From positions 113,679-177,678 of the forward strand of contig NZ_JABVXC010000005.1 in assembly GCF_013349955.1 (NCBI RefSeq): a stretch of 64,000 nucleotides of DNA. Direction: 5' to 3'. Positions 19,690 to 29,439 of this stretch are shown one piece after another. The first letter of the stretch is position 1, and each line of letters starts with the position of its first letter. The position numbers and the translations under genes are program-made. The DNA is from Onishia taeanensis. GTDB lineage: Bacteria > Pseudomonadota > Gammaproteobacteria > Pseudomonadales > Halomonadaceae. The notes under the pieces were generated by a model. That model did not search any database and was not told the DNA's origin. It saw only the letters and a program-made list of their open reading frames with translations.

Positions 19690-19762
19690 ATGCCCGGGGA
19701 ATAGGCACGGCGCCGTCGCAAATCGCGTATCCTTAACGAGGACATGAGCAAGGAGCGATGAC

Positions 19763-20509
19763 GTGGCGGCGTTGGTCTATTGGATGGACATGGCGGGGGT
19801 GATCGTCTTTGCGCTGTCGGGGGTGATTCTTGCCTGCCGCACGCGCATGGACCCCTTCGGAATGCTGGTGCTGGCGGCGGTGGCCAGCATCGGCGGTGGC
19901 ACTATTCGTGATCTGGTGCTGGGCGTGCGCCCGGTGTTCTGGGTCACGGACCCCACCTATCTGTGGGTAGTGCTGGCAACCGTAGCTCTGTCGATTCTCG
20001 GGTTTCACTACATTCATCGCCTGACGCGAACGTTTCTGCCGGTGACAGACGCCTGCGGACTTGCACTGTTCACCGTGATCGGCACCCACAAGGCGCTGAT
20101 GCTTGGCAATGCCGGCGTGGTGGCGGTGCTAATGGGCATGATGACCGGGGTTGCCGGCGGCATGCTGCGCGATGTGCTGGCGCGGCGGGTACCGATGGTG
20201 TTGCGCCAGGAGATCTATGCGACGGCGTCGATCCTTGGTGGCACGGCCTATGTGCTGCTCCTTGAACTCCAGATGAACACCGTTCTTTCCATTGGCCTGG
20301 CACTGGGGCTGACTCTCTCACTACGCCTTGCGGCTATTTACTGGCAACTGAGCCTACCCACCTTTGCATGGGTGGTCACGCCACCACCGGAGCCCGCTGA
20401 TACTCCCCCCCGTGACACGGCGGTCAGCGATGCCCCGGCCCACGTACGGCGACGTCCTAAAGTGAGGGTCAAACTGATCAGCCCCAGAACGACACGCCGC
20501 CGCCGCTGA
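19763..20509 (+). CDS. TRIC-family cation channel (UPF0126/YadS-like)
   Basis: 248-residue membrane protein with two internally similar halves of three TM segments. The signature glycine-rich kinked motifs SIGGGTIRDLVLG and GVAGGMLRDVLA appear once per half, as in bacterial TRIC channels (trimeric K+/cation channels, also annotated as YadS/YicG). GTG start at 19763 with AAGGAG seven nt upstream. The last ~50 residues are a soluble proline/arginine-rich tail ending in RRRR, not part of the usual core. Confidence 0.88.
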   Translation: MAALVYWMDMAGVIVFALSGVILACRTRMDPFGMLVLAAVASIGGGTIRDLVLGVRPVFWVTDPTYLWVVLATVALSILGFHYIHRLTRTFLPVTDACGLALFTVIGTHKALMLGNAGVVAVLMGMMTGVAGGMLRDVLARRVPMVLRQEIYATASILGGTAYVLLLELQMNTVLSIGLALGLTLSLRLAAIYWQLSLPTFAWVVTPPPEPADTPPRDTAVSDAPAHVRRRPKVRVKLISPRTTRRRR

Positions 20510-20568
20510 GGCAACCTCTCTAGTGAGTCTATACTTTTCCTGCAGCCATGTTCCGGCAGGAGGTCGTC

Positions 20569-21654
20569 ATGCGATCAAGGGCATTTGGGTATGAGGCCTA
20601 TCATCCGGTACAGAGCCGGCTGCGCTGGGTTCTGCTTTGGCTACTGTGTTGTCTGGTTGTCGGATGTGCGACTAGCTATCCGCTTTCGCAGCAGGACATC
20701 GCGGCCGAGATACGTGATCGCTACGACACCGCTTTCGACATACTGCCCGCCGCCAAGCAGCGCCACTATGCCCAGCGGCTGTATCGGCTTACCGGCGATG
20801 AGCGGTATCTACCGCCACTGCAGGACTACGGCAGGCGACTCGTTGCGTCTTTGCAAAAAGATATAACCGGCTTGGCCCAGCCGGGCTATGCCGCTCGTCG
20901 AGCCGCCGCGCTGCTAGAACGCTACCCTGAGCGAACCAGAAAGCAACGCAGACGCAAAGAGATGCTGGGGGACTGGGGCGAGATGATTTTCGCCAAGTAT
21001 CTCGCCTTTCGGCTGAATCAGGCGCGCGCTCACGGTCTGTTGAATGATCAGCAGCTGCCCGGAGCCGATAGGGCGATCGCGTACCTCGAGGATCAGCCGT
21101 ATCGCAATTTCCTGACGTCCCCTGACGTACTCGAGGTCTATGCCGCTCAGGTCGCAAACCTGGCCTATGACCTCTATGGGTTGGGGGTGGCCGATCTGCG
21201 ACATGAGACCAAGGCGGCCTTTCGTGCTCACTACCCACCGGAACGTGATGCCGCGCTGTCGCAAGCTTCCTTTCGCAACAAGATCTATGGCATGACGCAC
21301 TTCGTGATTGCCGCCAGCGACTATTACCAGCATCAGGTGTCGGCTGCTGACAACGCCTGGATCCTCGAGGCGTTCGATGCTCGGATCGATCGTATCCTGG
21401 CCGAGACCAAGGAAGACATCTACACCGAAGTTGGTATCAGCTTCCAACTGGTGGGGCTAACCGATCACCCGGTCGTTGCGCATACTCAGCAAGCACTGAT
21501 CAGCGCCTATGACCCAGAGGCAAGAATGATCCCCGGTGAGTTCGGTAGCACTGATCTAGCACGAGGTGAGCACCGCAACGTGCTGGCCATCATGCTGCTG
21601 GATTGGCCCCGGCGGCTTTATGTCGGGCCGAGGCTCGAGTCGGTCGTTCAATGA
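20569..21654 (+). CDS. Predicted lipoprotein, DUF3541-like
   Basis: 361 residues starting at ATG 20569, chosen because AGGAGGT lies immediately upstream; a further in-frame ATG at 20548 lacks such a site. A hydrophobic signal region ends in LVVGCATS, a lipobox with the lipidated cysteine near residue 35. The rest is mostly alpha-helical without motifs I can assign a reaction to; I believe it matches the DUF3541 family of marine gammaproteobacterial proteins. Convergent with the acyltransferase gene. Function unknown. Confidence 0.7.
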   Translation: MRSRAFGYEAYHPVQSRLRWVLLWLLCCLVVGCATSYPLSQQDIAAEIRDRYDTAFDILPAAKQRHYAQRLYRLTGDERYLPPLQDYGRRLVASLQKDITGLAQPGYAARRAAALLERYPERTRKQRRRKEMLGDWGEMIFAKYLAFRLNQARAHGLLNDQQLPGADRAIAYLEDQPYRNFLTSPDVLEVYAAQVANLAYDLYGLGVADLRHETKAAFRAHYPPERDAALSQASFRNKIYGMTHFVIAASDYYQHQVSAADNAWILEAFDARIDRILAETKEDIYTEVGISFQLVGLTDHPVVAHTQQALISAYDPEARMIPGEFGSTDLARGEHRNVLAIMLLDWPRRLYVGPRLESVVQ

Positions 21655-21682
21655 GCGGGGCATCTTGCTCAGGGCACCCCCC

Positions 21683-22483
21683 CTAGAACGCCAGACCTTC
21701 TGATACCTGGGCGCCAGCCAGCTGTCGGCGGAGTTGGCGCTTGATCTCCAGGTAGAAGGGCGTGAGTTCCTTCTTGAACTCATGCTTTGCCCTTTCATGG
21801 TTGATATAGAAGCCCCCACGGGTGCCGAAGTGTTCGAAGATCTCCGTGATTCTGGTGAAGTGGAATCCCGAGAAGGACAACGCCCGCGGCAGGTTGGGCT
21901 GCATCATGGCGAAGACATGCGGCCTTTCGGTCAATCCCACCAGGGCAAAGGTGGTAAGAAACAGACCGATCATGATCATGGGGAAGAGTTGTCTCTCCTC
22001 GTCGCGGAAGTCGAGGTAGTCTCCATGTCCGGTGAATTGATGTTTTCTGTGGCGAAACGAAGAAGGGACCGCGAATCGGGAAACTTCGCAGGTCTCCTCG
22101 GGTGGGAAATTCGCTGGGCCTAAGGAAGGATGGTGGAAGAGGGGAGTGCAGATACCTTCTAGCGGCAGTGTTGGCTTTTTCCTCCCTAAACTCATCGGGG
22201 AAACCAGCCTCATACAGCCGGCAATCAAGCCGGTACGCTTATGCGTGATGAAGCAGTGAATCGAGGCGTCTTCGTACTGATCAAACTCTAGTCCTCTTTC
22301 CTTGTCGGCGCTGAGTTGGTAGTCGAGTTCTTCGACGAACACCTGGTGCCTGAGACGCCTGAGTGTATTCTTTTCCTCTGGAGTGGTGGCGATGTTGAAC
22401 TGGAACTGCTCCAGGAAAGCGTCGATCTTTTCTTCCATTCCACTCTTTTCCTGTGACGTTCCTTGCTCTTTCAGGATATTCAT
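21683..22483 (-). CDS. LuxI-like / exosortase-associated-type N-acyltransferase
   Basis: 266 residues of the GNAT-like acyltransferase group that includes autoinducer (LuxI) synthases and the PEP-CTERM/exosortase-associated acyltransferase. Visible features: the RLRHQVFVEELDYQ segment (conserved arginine, start of the LuxI-like core), FDQYEDASIHCFITHKRTG with the acidic pair, IAGCMRLVSP, and CEVSRFAV (the E.SR.aV signature of LuxI-type enzymes). Substrate is unknown. It follows the GGDEF/EAL gene by 19 nt on the same strand and is the last of a four-gene operon. The first ATG has a weak ribosome site; an internal ATG at residue 16 is preceded by AGAGTGG and is a possible start. Confidence 0.8.
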   Translation of the reverse strand: MNILKEQGTSQEKSGMEEKIDAFLEQFQFNIATTPEEKNTLRRLRHQVFVEELDYQLSADKERGLEFDQYEDASIHCFITHKRTGLIAGCMRLVSPMSLGRKKPTLPLEGICTPLFHHPSLGPANFPPEETCEVSRFAVPSSFRHRKHQFTGHGDYLDFRDEERQLFPMIMIGLFLTTFALVGLTERPHVFAMMQPNLPRALSFSGFHFTRITEIFEHFGTRGGFYINHERAKHEFKKELTPFYLEIKRQLRRQLAGAQVSEGLAF

Positions 22484-22502
22484 TAGCTTGACTCTAAGTC
22501 AT

Positions 22503-25334
22503 TTATTTCATGATTGTTGTAAAGAAAGTGCTGTCCGCGCTGGCAGGCTTTCCAATGTGGAACCCTTGGCCATACTCTATGCCATAGCGTGTCAGTAGCT
22601 CGATAGTCTCTTCGTCATCAACAAACTCGGCAATAGCATGCTTGCCAAGCCCATGGGCTATATCGGATATGGCCTTGACGATGACTCTACTGTTGCCGTC
22701 TTCTTTTATACTTTGAATGAAAGAGCCATCTATCTTGATGTAATCTACCGGCAGCTTGCTGAGGTAATGGAAGCTACTGAAGCCTACGCCGAAATCATCC
22801 AATGCCGTCTTACAGCCTAGATCCCGCATTCCCTGCAGAACCTGGCGGGCAGTGGAGAAGTCCGTGACGGCGGACGTTTCGGTGACTTCCAGGATCAGTT
22901 GGTGCGGGTTGGCGCCGCTGGTGACGAGTTGGCTTTCGAGAAAATGATTTAGTTCTTGATCGTGTAAAGTGTTGCCAGACAGGTTGACCGATAGGGTGAT
23001 CCCTCTGTCCTGAACCTGGTTCAGTATCATGAGGCTCTTGCTCAACACCCAGCGATCAATCTGAATGATCTGGCCACTGCGTTCGGCGATAGGGATGAAC
23101 TGCCAGGGCGCTATCAGTTCACCATTCTCGCAGCGCATCCGTAATAGCAGTTCATAGTGCTTGATCTCGCGATCGGCGAGGGAGGAGATGGGTTGAGCCA
23201 TCAGTTCGAAGGCATCGTGCTGTAGTGCTTCCCTGATGCGCTCAATCCAGTAGACGCGTTGATGAAGCTCGTTTTTCGCCTCGTCGAGGGTAGAGAGAAT
23301 ATGCCAGCGTTTCAGGCTGCTTTCCTTGGCCTTATACATGGCCACATCGGCATTGGCCATCAGCTCATCGGGCGTATGACCGTGGAGCGGAAAACAGGCG
23401 ATGCCAATACTCATGCTGGCCCTATGGCACCGCCCGTTCGGTAGCAGCAGAGTCGTGCTGTCCAGACGCTGTTCCAGTTCATGGGCAACCTGGATGGCGT
23501 CGGCTTCATCGGCATGCTCCAGCAATATTGCAAACTCATCGCCGCCCAAGCGGGCGACAGTGCCCTTGTCGCCAATCGTCTCTTCGATGCTCTGGGCCAC
23601 CAGCTGAAGTAGCCGGTCGCCAGCGGGATGTCCACTGAGTTCGTTGACATCCTTGAACTGGTCGAGGTCCGTGAAGAGAACGACCCCCGTGTAGTTATTG
23701 GTCAGGGCTGTTGCGATTTTTTCCTTGAAGGCGCGACGGTTGTACAGGTTGGTCAGGGAATCACGGCTTGCCAGCCAGGCGAGACGGGACTCGGCGGCCT
23801 TTCGTTCCGTGATATCAATACCCACCGAAATTGTATGCATGACCCTGTTTCTGCTCTCGGAGAGTGGGGCGTGATACCAGACGATGGTGCGCTCTTGGTC
23901 ATGAGGGCCGCGGAGAATGCGCTCCTCTGCCTGGTGGTTATGCTCATCGAGATGGGGATCGCCTACAGAATGAAAGAGCGCTTCAAACCGTTGCCCGAGG
24001 ATCACCTCATAGGGCTGGTGAAAGATATCCTGACAATATTGATTGACTAGGCTGATGCGGCCCTGATCATCCTGCGTCAGGATGAGGACATGTGCCGTAT
24101 CGAGCAGACTCTCGATGAAGTCTCTTTCTCGAGCCAGTTCCACTAGCCGCGCATTGAGCAGTTCACCACGTGACGAGACCTCCGCCTCCAGGGTCTCCAA
24201 CTGGCTGGTGAGATCCAGTGCCGTCGCATCCAGTAGGTCGATTTCATCCGACAAGCGACGTTTCGGTCGAGGGATCATCTGCCTGGTTCTGGCAAAACCG
24301 CCTTCCGCCAAGGCAGGCAGGACGCTGGCGAGCCGCCGGACCCTCGACATGGGTTTCCAGAGAATGGCTAGAAGCATTGCTTCGGCAGCTAGCCATCCAA
24401 TTAAACCGGTCGTGAGGATTGTGCCAGTATTTCGGTTAATGGCATCTATTTGCGATGAAATATCGGACATAAGTAAGAAATGGCCATTTGCACTTCGTGT
24501 GCTTCCGCTTTTGAGGAGAACTGCACTGATTTCTATATGCTTATTATCATGTTTCAGCCTAATCGACTGATCTTGCAACTCTTCTAATGAACTGATGTAT
24601 GCCGCTTGGTGTATCAGCGGCAAGGTTTCTTTTTGGTTGGTTAGTGTAGCCAATTTCCCATGCCAGGCGCTAACACTGCGTGTTATGTCCAATTGCTCTT
24701 GGGCATATTGTCCTGTAATTAGCAGGGCTATATCGCTTCCCGATACTTCTCGGGCCTGCCGAGTTACATCGGCCAGTGAGCGCGAGATCAAAATAGCACC
24801 ATGGCTTTGGCCATCTACCAGAATAGGAGCCAACACATACTGCCGGCAGTTAGCGAAGCAGCGTAATGTTTTGAAGGGGACGTCGGAGGCAATAACTTTC
24901 TTGCCCCATTCCGTGATGGGTAAGTCATGGCCTGCCTGACTGGCACCCCATTGAGCAAGCGGCTGGCCAGAGCCATCTAGCACCATGAGCTCGTCAATAC
25001 CAGCTTCCAGTTGTAGTGTTGGCCATTTATTATTGAAAGAGTCGGCGATGATTGTTTGATCAGCCTGCTTCAGAGCATTTCCAAGATCAGGGGTGAGAGA
25101 GGCGTTCAGTGCTGCGATCTGCCGCAGGCTATCCATAGACTGGCTGAGGGCTTGGCGAATTACCCTGGTTTGGCGTTTCAGCTGAACGTTGCGTGAGTCA
25201 TCGAACTGTCGCAGAAGGTTGTCTCGGCTGACCATTGTGAAGACTGTGGTCATCCCAAGTAGCAGAAGGCTGCTCAACGCAATTACGCGCCAAGTCAATC
25301 CAAGCTTAGGTTTTGTCTGCTGCGACCTGTCCAT
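22503..25334 (-). CDS. Membrane sensor diguanylate cyclase/phosphodiesterase (PAS-GGDEF-EAL)
   Basis: 943 residues. TM1 near residues 16-36, a ~270-residue periplasmic sensor region, TM2 near 315, a HAMP-like linker, a PAS domain (~405-515), then GGDEF (RLGGDEFAILLEHA) and EAL. The GGDEF active site is intact but has no RxxD inhibitory site just upstream. In the EAL part the signature is ELLLRM, with DDFGVGFSSFHYL and KIDGSFI present, so phosphodiesterase activity is plausible. It would make and/or degrade cyclic di-GMP in response to a periplasmic signal. It sits between a porin-like gene (52 nt upstream) and the acyltransferase gene. Confidence 0.93.
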   Translation of the reverse strand: MDRSQQTKPKLGLTWRVIALSSLLLLGMTTVFTMVSRDNLLRQFDDSRNVQLKRQTRVIRQALSQSMDSLRQIAALNASLTPDLGNALKQADQTIIADSFNNKWPTLQLEAGIDELMVLDGSGQPLAQWGASQAGHDLPITEWGKKVIASDVPFKTLRCFANCRQYVLAPILVDGQSHGAILISRSLADVTRQAREVSGSDIALLITGQYAQEQLDITRSVSAWHGKLATLTNQKETLPLIHQAAYISSLEELQDQSIRLKHDNKHIEISAVLLKSGSTRSANGHFLLMSDISSQIDAINRNTGTILTTGLIGWLAAEAMLLAILWKPMSRVRRLASVLPALAEGGFARTRQMIPRPKRRLSDEIDLLDATALDLTSQLETLEAEVSSRGELLNARLVELARERDFIESLLDTAHVLILTQDDQGRISLVNQYCQDIFHQPYEVILGQRFEALFHSVGDPHLDEHNHQAEERILRGPHDQERTIVWYHAPLSESRNRVMHTISVGIDITERKAAESRLAWLASRDSLTNLYNRRAFKEKIATALTNNYTGVVLFTDLDQFKDVNELSGHPAGDRLLQLVAQSIEETIGDKGTVARLGGDEFAILLEHADEADAIQVAHELEQRLDSTTLLLPNGRCHRASMSIGIACFPLHGHTPDELMANADVAMYKAKESSLKRWHILSTLDEAKNELHQRVYWIERIREALQHDAFELMAQPISSLADREIKHYELLLRMRCENGELIAPWQFIPIAERSGQIIQIDRWVLSKSLMILNQVQDRGITLSVNLSGNTLHDQELNHFLESQLVTSGANPHQLILEVTETSAVTDFSTARQVLQGMRDLGCKTALDDFGVGFSSFHYLSKLPVDYIKIDGSFIQSIKEDGNSRVIVKAISDIAHGLGKHAIAEFVDDEETIELLTRYGIEYGQGFHIGKPASADSTFFTTIMK

Positions 25335-25386
25335 GAGTGAATAGTTTTATCCTATTAGCATATACCTAATCATAACGAAGATGAGG

Positions 25387-26607
25387 TTAAAAGCGCACCG
25401 AAAATTGAGCCAGGAACATATTCCAGTATTGACTAGTATTGGACGCGTCAGGGTTGTCCTGAATAGGTATCCACCCCGTGCCATTGATATAATGGTACTC
25501 TGCCGAGATGAGAACCTTAGGGTATGGTTGCCACTGCAGACCCATGGTCCAATCCTTTGCAAACTGTGAGTGGGCTGGTCCAGCTCCACTGGATTCAAAG
25601 TGCTTGCCTGAAGGGTCATCACGGTTGCTGATCAAACTGTCATAACGAACAAGCCACTGCCAGTCCCTTCTCAGGCGGTGGATATACTGTAAATACCAGC
25701 TGTTTCCAGTGGATGAAAAATTCCTTGGTTCATTAAATCCATAAAGTTCAGTCTTTCTGACTGCATATTCTCCAGTCAGGCTCCAGTTTTCGGAGTTATA
25801 TTGAACAGAGAATACCCAGGGTTGGAAATTAAGTTTACCGTTGTTAAGGTTACTGTCATTTGACTCGTAATCTGCCTTGGCATGTCCAACACTAATGGCA
25901 GAGATGATCCGTCCCGCATCATGCTCGTATCGGAGCTGGGCGATGAGCGAAGACTCTGAGTCAAAGGAGCCCGACCTGTCACCGAAGCCCAAGGTCCTGT
26001 CGACATCCTCACCCAACTGAGCTTCGCCAAGACCAAGCTGGGCCCTGATGTTGCCGCTACTGAGGCGTTCTTCGGCGTAGAGGGTGGCACCGTCTCCGGC
26101 CAGGCCAACCGTGCGGGTCCTGTCAAAGTAGATGGATTGAGGAAGTAGGATGCTCGGCCGTGTAAAAGCTACATCGCGTGTCTGGTTGTAAAAGCCAAAA
26201 GGGTTCTTGAACCGGCCTAGCTGCAAGCCTATATTTCTCTTCTGGTTTGAGAATACTTGGTAATCAATCACTCCATAGTCCAGCTCGGGCTGAGCTTCAC
26301 TTCCATCGCCACCTGCGCGCCTGCTTAGTACCTGGGCGGCAACCAAAATATCTTCGTGGGGGCGAACGGAAAAATTGACGCCAACTTCGGTAAATTGGGT
26401 GCTACCACCGCTTTCGCTGCTGGGGCCAAAGAAGTCGTTGTCATCAGTGATCACTAGTGCCTGACTGAGAAAGCCATGGACTTGTAGCGTACTGCCCATA
26501 CCCTGAGCACTTGCATTTGTGGCAGTTGCTAGGAGACCCAAGATGCCGATGACACTAAGAAGTCGTGCCCCTGCTTCACTCCATTGATATGACTTGGACA
26601 CGATCAT
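25387..26607 (-). CDS. Outer-membrane porin-like beta-barrel protein
   Basis: 406 residues with a signal peptide (cleavage near ASAQG, about residue 35) and many alternating amphipathic strands. It ends with the outer-membrane C-terminal pattern FLAQFSVRF (terminal phenylalanine). No transport specificity can be read. Its start overlaps the end of the upstream periplasmic-protein gene by 32 nt; downstream is the GGDEF/EAL gene. Base composition is lower in G+C than the flanking metabolic genes. Confidence 0.85.
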   Translation of the reverse strand: MIVSKSYQWSEAGARLLSVIGILGLLATATNASAQGMGSTLQVHGFLSQALVITDDNDFFGPSSESGGSTQFTEVGVNFSVRPHEDILVAAQVLSRRAGGDGSEAQPELDYGVIDYQVFSNQKRNIGLQLGRFKNPFGFYNQTRDVAFTRPSILLPQSIYFDRTRTVGLAGDGATLYAEERLSSGNIRAQLGLGEAQLGEDVDRTLGFGDRSGSFDSESSLIAQLRYEHDAGRIISAISVGHAKADYESNDSNLNNGKLNFQPWVFSVQYNSENWSLTGEYAVRKTELYGFNEPRNFSSTGNSWYLQYIHRLRRDWQWLVRYDSLISNRDDPSGKHFESSGAGPAHSQFAKDWTMGLQWQPYPKVLISAEYHYINGTGWIPIQDNPDASNTSQYWNMFLAQFSVRF

Positions 26608-27037
26608 CCAGATACTCCCTATCTAGATACCCCAGACTTCCTGGGGTGGTAGCGATGCGTTCTAGCATTGCCGGTTGTGATATCACTTTCGTGGGGGCCT
26701 GTCCTGTTCCCGAAAACACGACACGATCCCAGGACAGTTGAAGTTGGTGAGGGTAGACCGACAGGCTTTGCTTGGCGAAGCGCTCATGTACAGGGTGGTC
26801 GTTTGGCAGTACGAGGACCCTCAATACCTGCCCGTCGGGCCAGGTGCGTTGTCGCATGGCGAACATGGCTCGTGCGGTATCCCGGTTCAGCGATGTTGTT
26901 CTGACGCCTTGGTGCGCGACCATGACGATATCGAGCGGTCCTTCTTCAGCAATAGAAATTGGTGCGAGCACCATGGCCAAACTCGTTAGCAACCAGCGTG
27001 TCAAGCTGAACGGCTGAACAGACCTTATTCCCGACAT
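26576..27037 (-). CDS. Small periplasmic phosphate-binding-protein-like (PBP-like) protein
   Basis: 153 residues with an N-terminal signal peptide (LLTSLAMVLAPISIAEE). The mature part is a single lobe of the periplasmic-binding fold in the PstS-like group: DIVMVAHQGV, the FAMRQRTWPDG segment, the WDRVVFSGTGQAP region, and IATTPGSLGYLDR near the end. Too small to be a full transporter binding protein; such proteins often act as sensors. First gene of the four-gene minus-strand operon, overlapping the porin-like gene by 32 nt. Confidence 0.78.
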   Translation of the reverse strand: MSGIRSVQPFSLTRWLLTSLAMVLAPISIAEEGPLDIVMVAHQGVRTTSLNRDTARAMFAMRQRTWPDGQVLRVLVLPNDHPVHERFAKQSLSVYPHQLQLSWDRVVFSGTGQAPTKVISQPAMLERIATTPGSLGYLDREYLDDRVQVISME

Positions 27038-27444
27038 GGATCACCCAAACGGTTTATGGAACCTGGTCGGGCATTTTGCGGTTCGATAACTGCCTTGGCC
27101 GCGTCGTTCACGCCGTCGCCGGCAGGAGAAGTGCTTGGGCCGAGAGAAAGGCATGCACAGCGAGCAATATTTAACATCGGCTGACTGATAAACCTTTCAC
27201 TCCTCATGTCGCAGTAGTCAAACTTATGCGATCAGGTCCTAATGACAACTTGAAATATTGTTGTATTCATTAATGGCACTTATCTAAGCATCTTAAAGCA
27301 CGCCTGATGAATTGGCTATGTCGACTGCAGCCTGATCTGGAGACGTCAGTGACAGGTGAGCCGACACAGAAAAGTGTGCCATGAAAAAGGGGGGGAGAGA
27401 TGAGAGCAAAATGGCCGGCAGCGAAAACTGCCGGCCAGAGTAGG
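27038..27444. other. Gene-free region: operon promoter side and nhaD 3' region
   Basis: 407 nt between the start of the PBP-like operon and the nhaD stop. The only structured element I see is the hairpin at 27413-27436. The sequence next to the operon start is moderately A+T rich and presumably carries its promoter, which I cannot pin down. Confidence 0.5.
27413..27436 (-). terminator. Terminator-like hairpin after nhaD
   Basis: A perfect 9-bp stem GGCCGGCAG/CTGCCGGCC with a 6-nt loop lies eight nt past the nhaD stop. Read on the minus strand it is followed by ATTTTG, a short T tract. Confidence 0.7.
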
Positions 27445-28911
27445 TCAATGAAGAGCGAAACTGCCAGCATTTAGCCACAGGTGGACGAGAATACTGGCCA
27501 CATAACCGAGGAAAATGATGGGTGACCATTTGAGGTGGCCGAGGAAGGTGTAGGAGCCGCGGGCCTGGCCCATCAGCGCCACACCTGCGGCTGAACCGAC
27601 CGACAGCAGGCTGCCGCCGACGCCGGCGGTTAGGGTGATCAGTAGCCAGTGACCATGCGACATATCCGGCTCCATGGTCAGTACCGCAAACATAACCGGA
27701 ATATTATCGACCACCGCCGAGATCAGCCCTAGAAACACATTGGCCCAGGTGGCATCCCACTGGTTGTAGAGCACTTCCGAAAGCATTGCCAGATAACCCA
27801 TGAAACCCAGGCCACCAACGCACATTACTACCCCATAGAAGAACAGCAGCGTATCCCACTCGGCACGGGCGATGCGGTTGAATACGTCGAACGGAACGAC
27901 ACTGCCCAGGCGCTCCAGCGCCTGAAGGTCTCCGCGCTTTTGGTAATGAGTGCGCTGGCGTTCCAGTTCGCGCGGCAGGCTGCGGCGCAGGTAGTAGCCA
28001 AAGAACTGCAGGTAACCCAAGCCAGTCATCATGCCGAGTACCGGTGGCAGGTGGAGCAGAGTATGGCAGGCCACTGCCGTTGCCACCGTCAGCAGGAACA
28101 ACAGCACGATTCGCCGTGCTCCACGTTTCATCTCGATATGCTCACCGTGAGCCTTGGGATGATAGTTCGGGACGAAGAAACTCATCACCACCGCTGGCAC
28201 CAGGAAGTTGGTCAGTGAAGGCCCCAGTAGCTCGAAGAATTCATAGAATTCCACCAGGCCGGCCTGCCAGACCATCAGGGTCGTGATATCACCAAATGGG
28301 CTGAAGGCGCCGCCGGCATTGGCAGCCACCACGATATTCACACAGCAAAGGTTGATGAAGCGGTGATTGCCTTCAGCCACCTTGGTGACAACAGCGCACA
28401 TCAACAGGGCGGTGGTCAGGTTGTCGGCGACGGGGGAGATCACGAATGCCAGGCCGCCCGTCAGCCAGAACAGGCTGCGGTAGCTGAAGCCGCGTTCCAG
28501 CATCCAACCTCGCAGAGCATCGAATACCCCGCGCTCATCCATAGCATTGATGTAGGTCATCGCGACCAGCAGGAACAGCATCAATTCCGAGAACTCGAGT
28601 AGCGTGGCCCGAAACGCATGTTCGGCAGCGTCTGGCATGCCATTGCTGACATAGACCCAGCCGATGAGTCCCCAGATGATACCCGCAGCTACCAACACCG
28701 GCTTCGATTTTCGCATGTGCAGCTTTTCTTCAAGCATGACAAGTACATACGCAAGAACGAAGATCGCCACGGTAAGCATGCCGACCGCCGAGCCGGTTAG
28801 ATCGAGCTCACCGGACATGGCCAGTACCGATGGGCTGAAGGCCAGGCAGAGCAGGGCGAATGCGATGGCTGGGAGACGATGTTGCCAGGAAAAAGGCGAT
28901 TTATTGTTCAT
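27445..28911 (-). CDS. nhaD: Na+/H+ antiporter NhaD
   Basis: 488-residue inner-membrane antiporter of the NhaD/ArsB ion-transporter superfamily, exporting Na+ (or Li+) in exchange for protons; prominent in halophilic and marine bacteria. About 12 TM segments after an N-terminal cleavable-looking segment (ending VLAMSG). Family motifs: LVAMTYINAMDERGVFDALR, the central SPVADNLTTALLM and NAGGAFSPFGDITTLM half-helix motifs, and the second-repeat SAVVDNIPVMFAVL and SVGSAAGVALMG. The intact paired motifs argue for a functional pump. Monocistronic, with a hairpin terminator after it. Confidence 0.95.
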   Translation of the reverse strand: MNNKSPFSWQHRLPAIAFALLCLAFSPSVLAMSGELDLTGSAVGMLTVAIFVLAYVLVMLEEKLHMRKSKPVLVAAGIIWGLIGWVYVSNGMPDAAEHAFRATLLEFSELMLFLLVAMTYINAMDERGVFDALRGWMLERGFSYRSLFWLTGGLAFVISPVADNLTTALLMCAVVTKVAEGNHRFINLCCVNIVVAANAGGAFSPFGDITTLMVWQAGLVEFYEFFELLGPSLTNFLVPAVVMSFFVPNYHPKAHGEHIEMKRGARRIVLLFLLTVATAVACHTLLHLPPVLGMMTGLGYLQFFGYYLRRSLPRELERQRTHYQKRGDLQALERLGSVVPFDVFNRIARAEWDTLLFFYGVVMCVGGLGFMGYLAMLSEVLYNQWDATWANVFLGLISAVVDNIPVMFAVLTMEPDMSHGHWLLITLTAGVGGSLLSVGSAAGVALMGQARGSYTFLGHLKWSPIIFLGYVASILVHLWLNAGSFALH

Positions 28912-29439
28912 AGTTTATTGTATCGGCTTTGGTTTAAATAATGGTTTTCTACGATGCTATCATGCCGCGCACTCGTACCAATTAGAGACCTTCGATGCAT
29001 GGCGGCAATTAACCTGCTTGCATGATCTACATCATGATTCTGAGCCAGCTCTCGGGTGACAGAACAACATTCGAATGGGAGTGCTGAATACCAGAGATGC
29101 CCAGTGCACCGTTTTTGTGCATCTCCGCCAATCATGTCGGTGATAGCAGTGTGTAGGAAGAGGCGAGCCGGCAGGTCGGTGGTGAACTTGCATCGCGGCG
29201 ATAGGCGAATTTTTGACAACATGTTACGTTAGCCCCCGCGAAGTCTAGTGATACGGCACAGCGTGCTGGCTTCCGCGAAGCATAAGGACTAGATGAGACA
29301 ATGGTGTCGCTCATCACCGACAATTTGACGGCTAATGGCGTCAGGTGAACAGGATGTCCGCTGTCCTTGGACTGTCGTGACCGCTCTCGCCCGGGAAGGG
29401 CGAAGTCTAATCTTTTCTTGAGGTGCAATAAGACGACGC
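28912..29439. other. Gene-free region between nhaD and the DUF3581 gene
   Basis: 528 nt between divergent genes. Readings in all frames are short and without family character, and I see no tRNA, repeat or strong hairpin. A TTGACA hexamer occurs at 29213-29218 but no matching -10 box follows at the right distance. It presumably contains both promoters. Confidence 0.5.

Noticed and set aside
27065-27085. GGTTCGATA segment as part of a tRNA T-arm
   Set aside because: No acceptor, D or anticodon stem can be folded around it.
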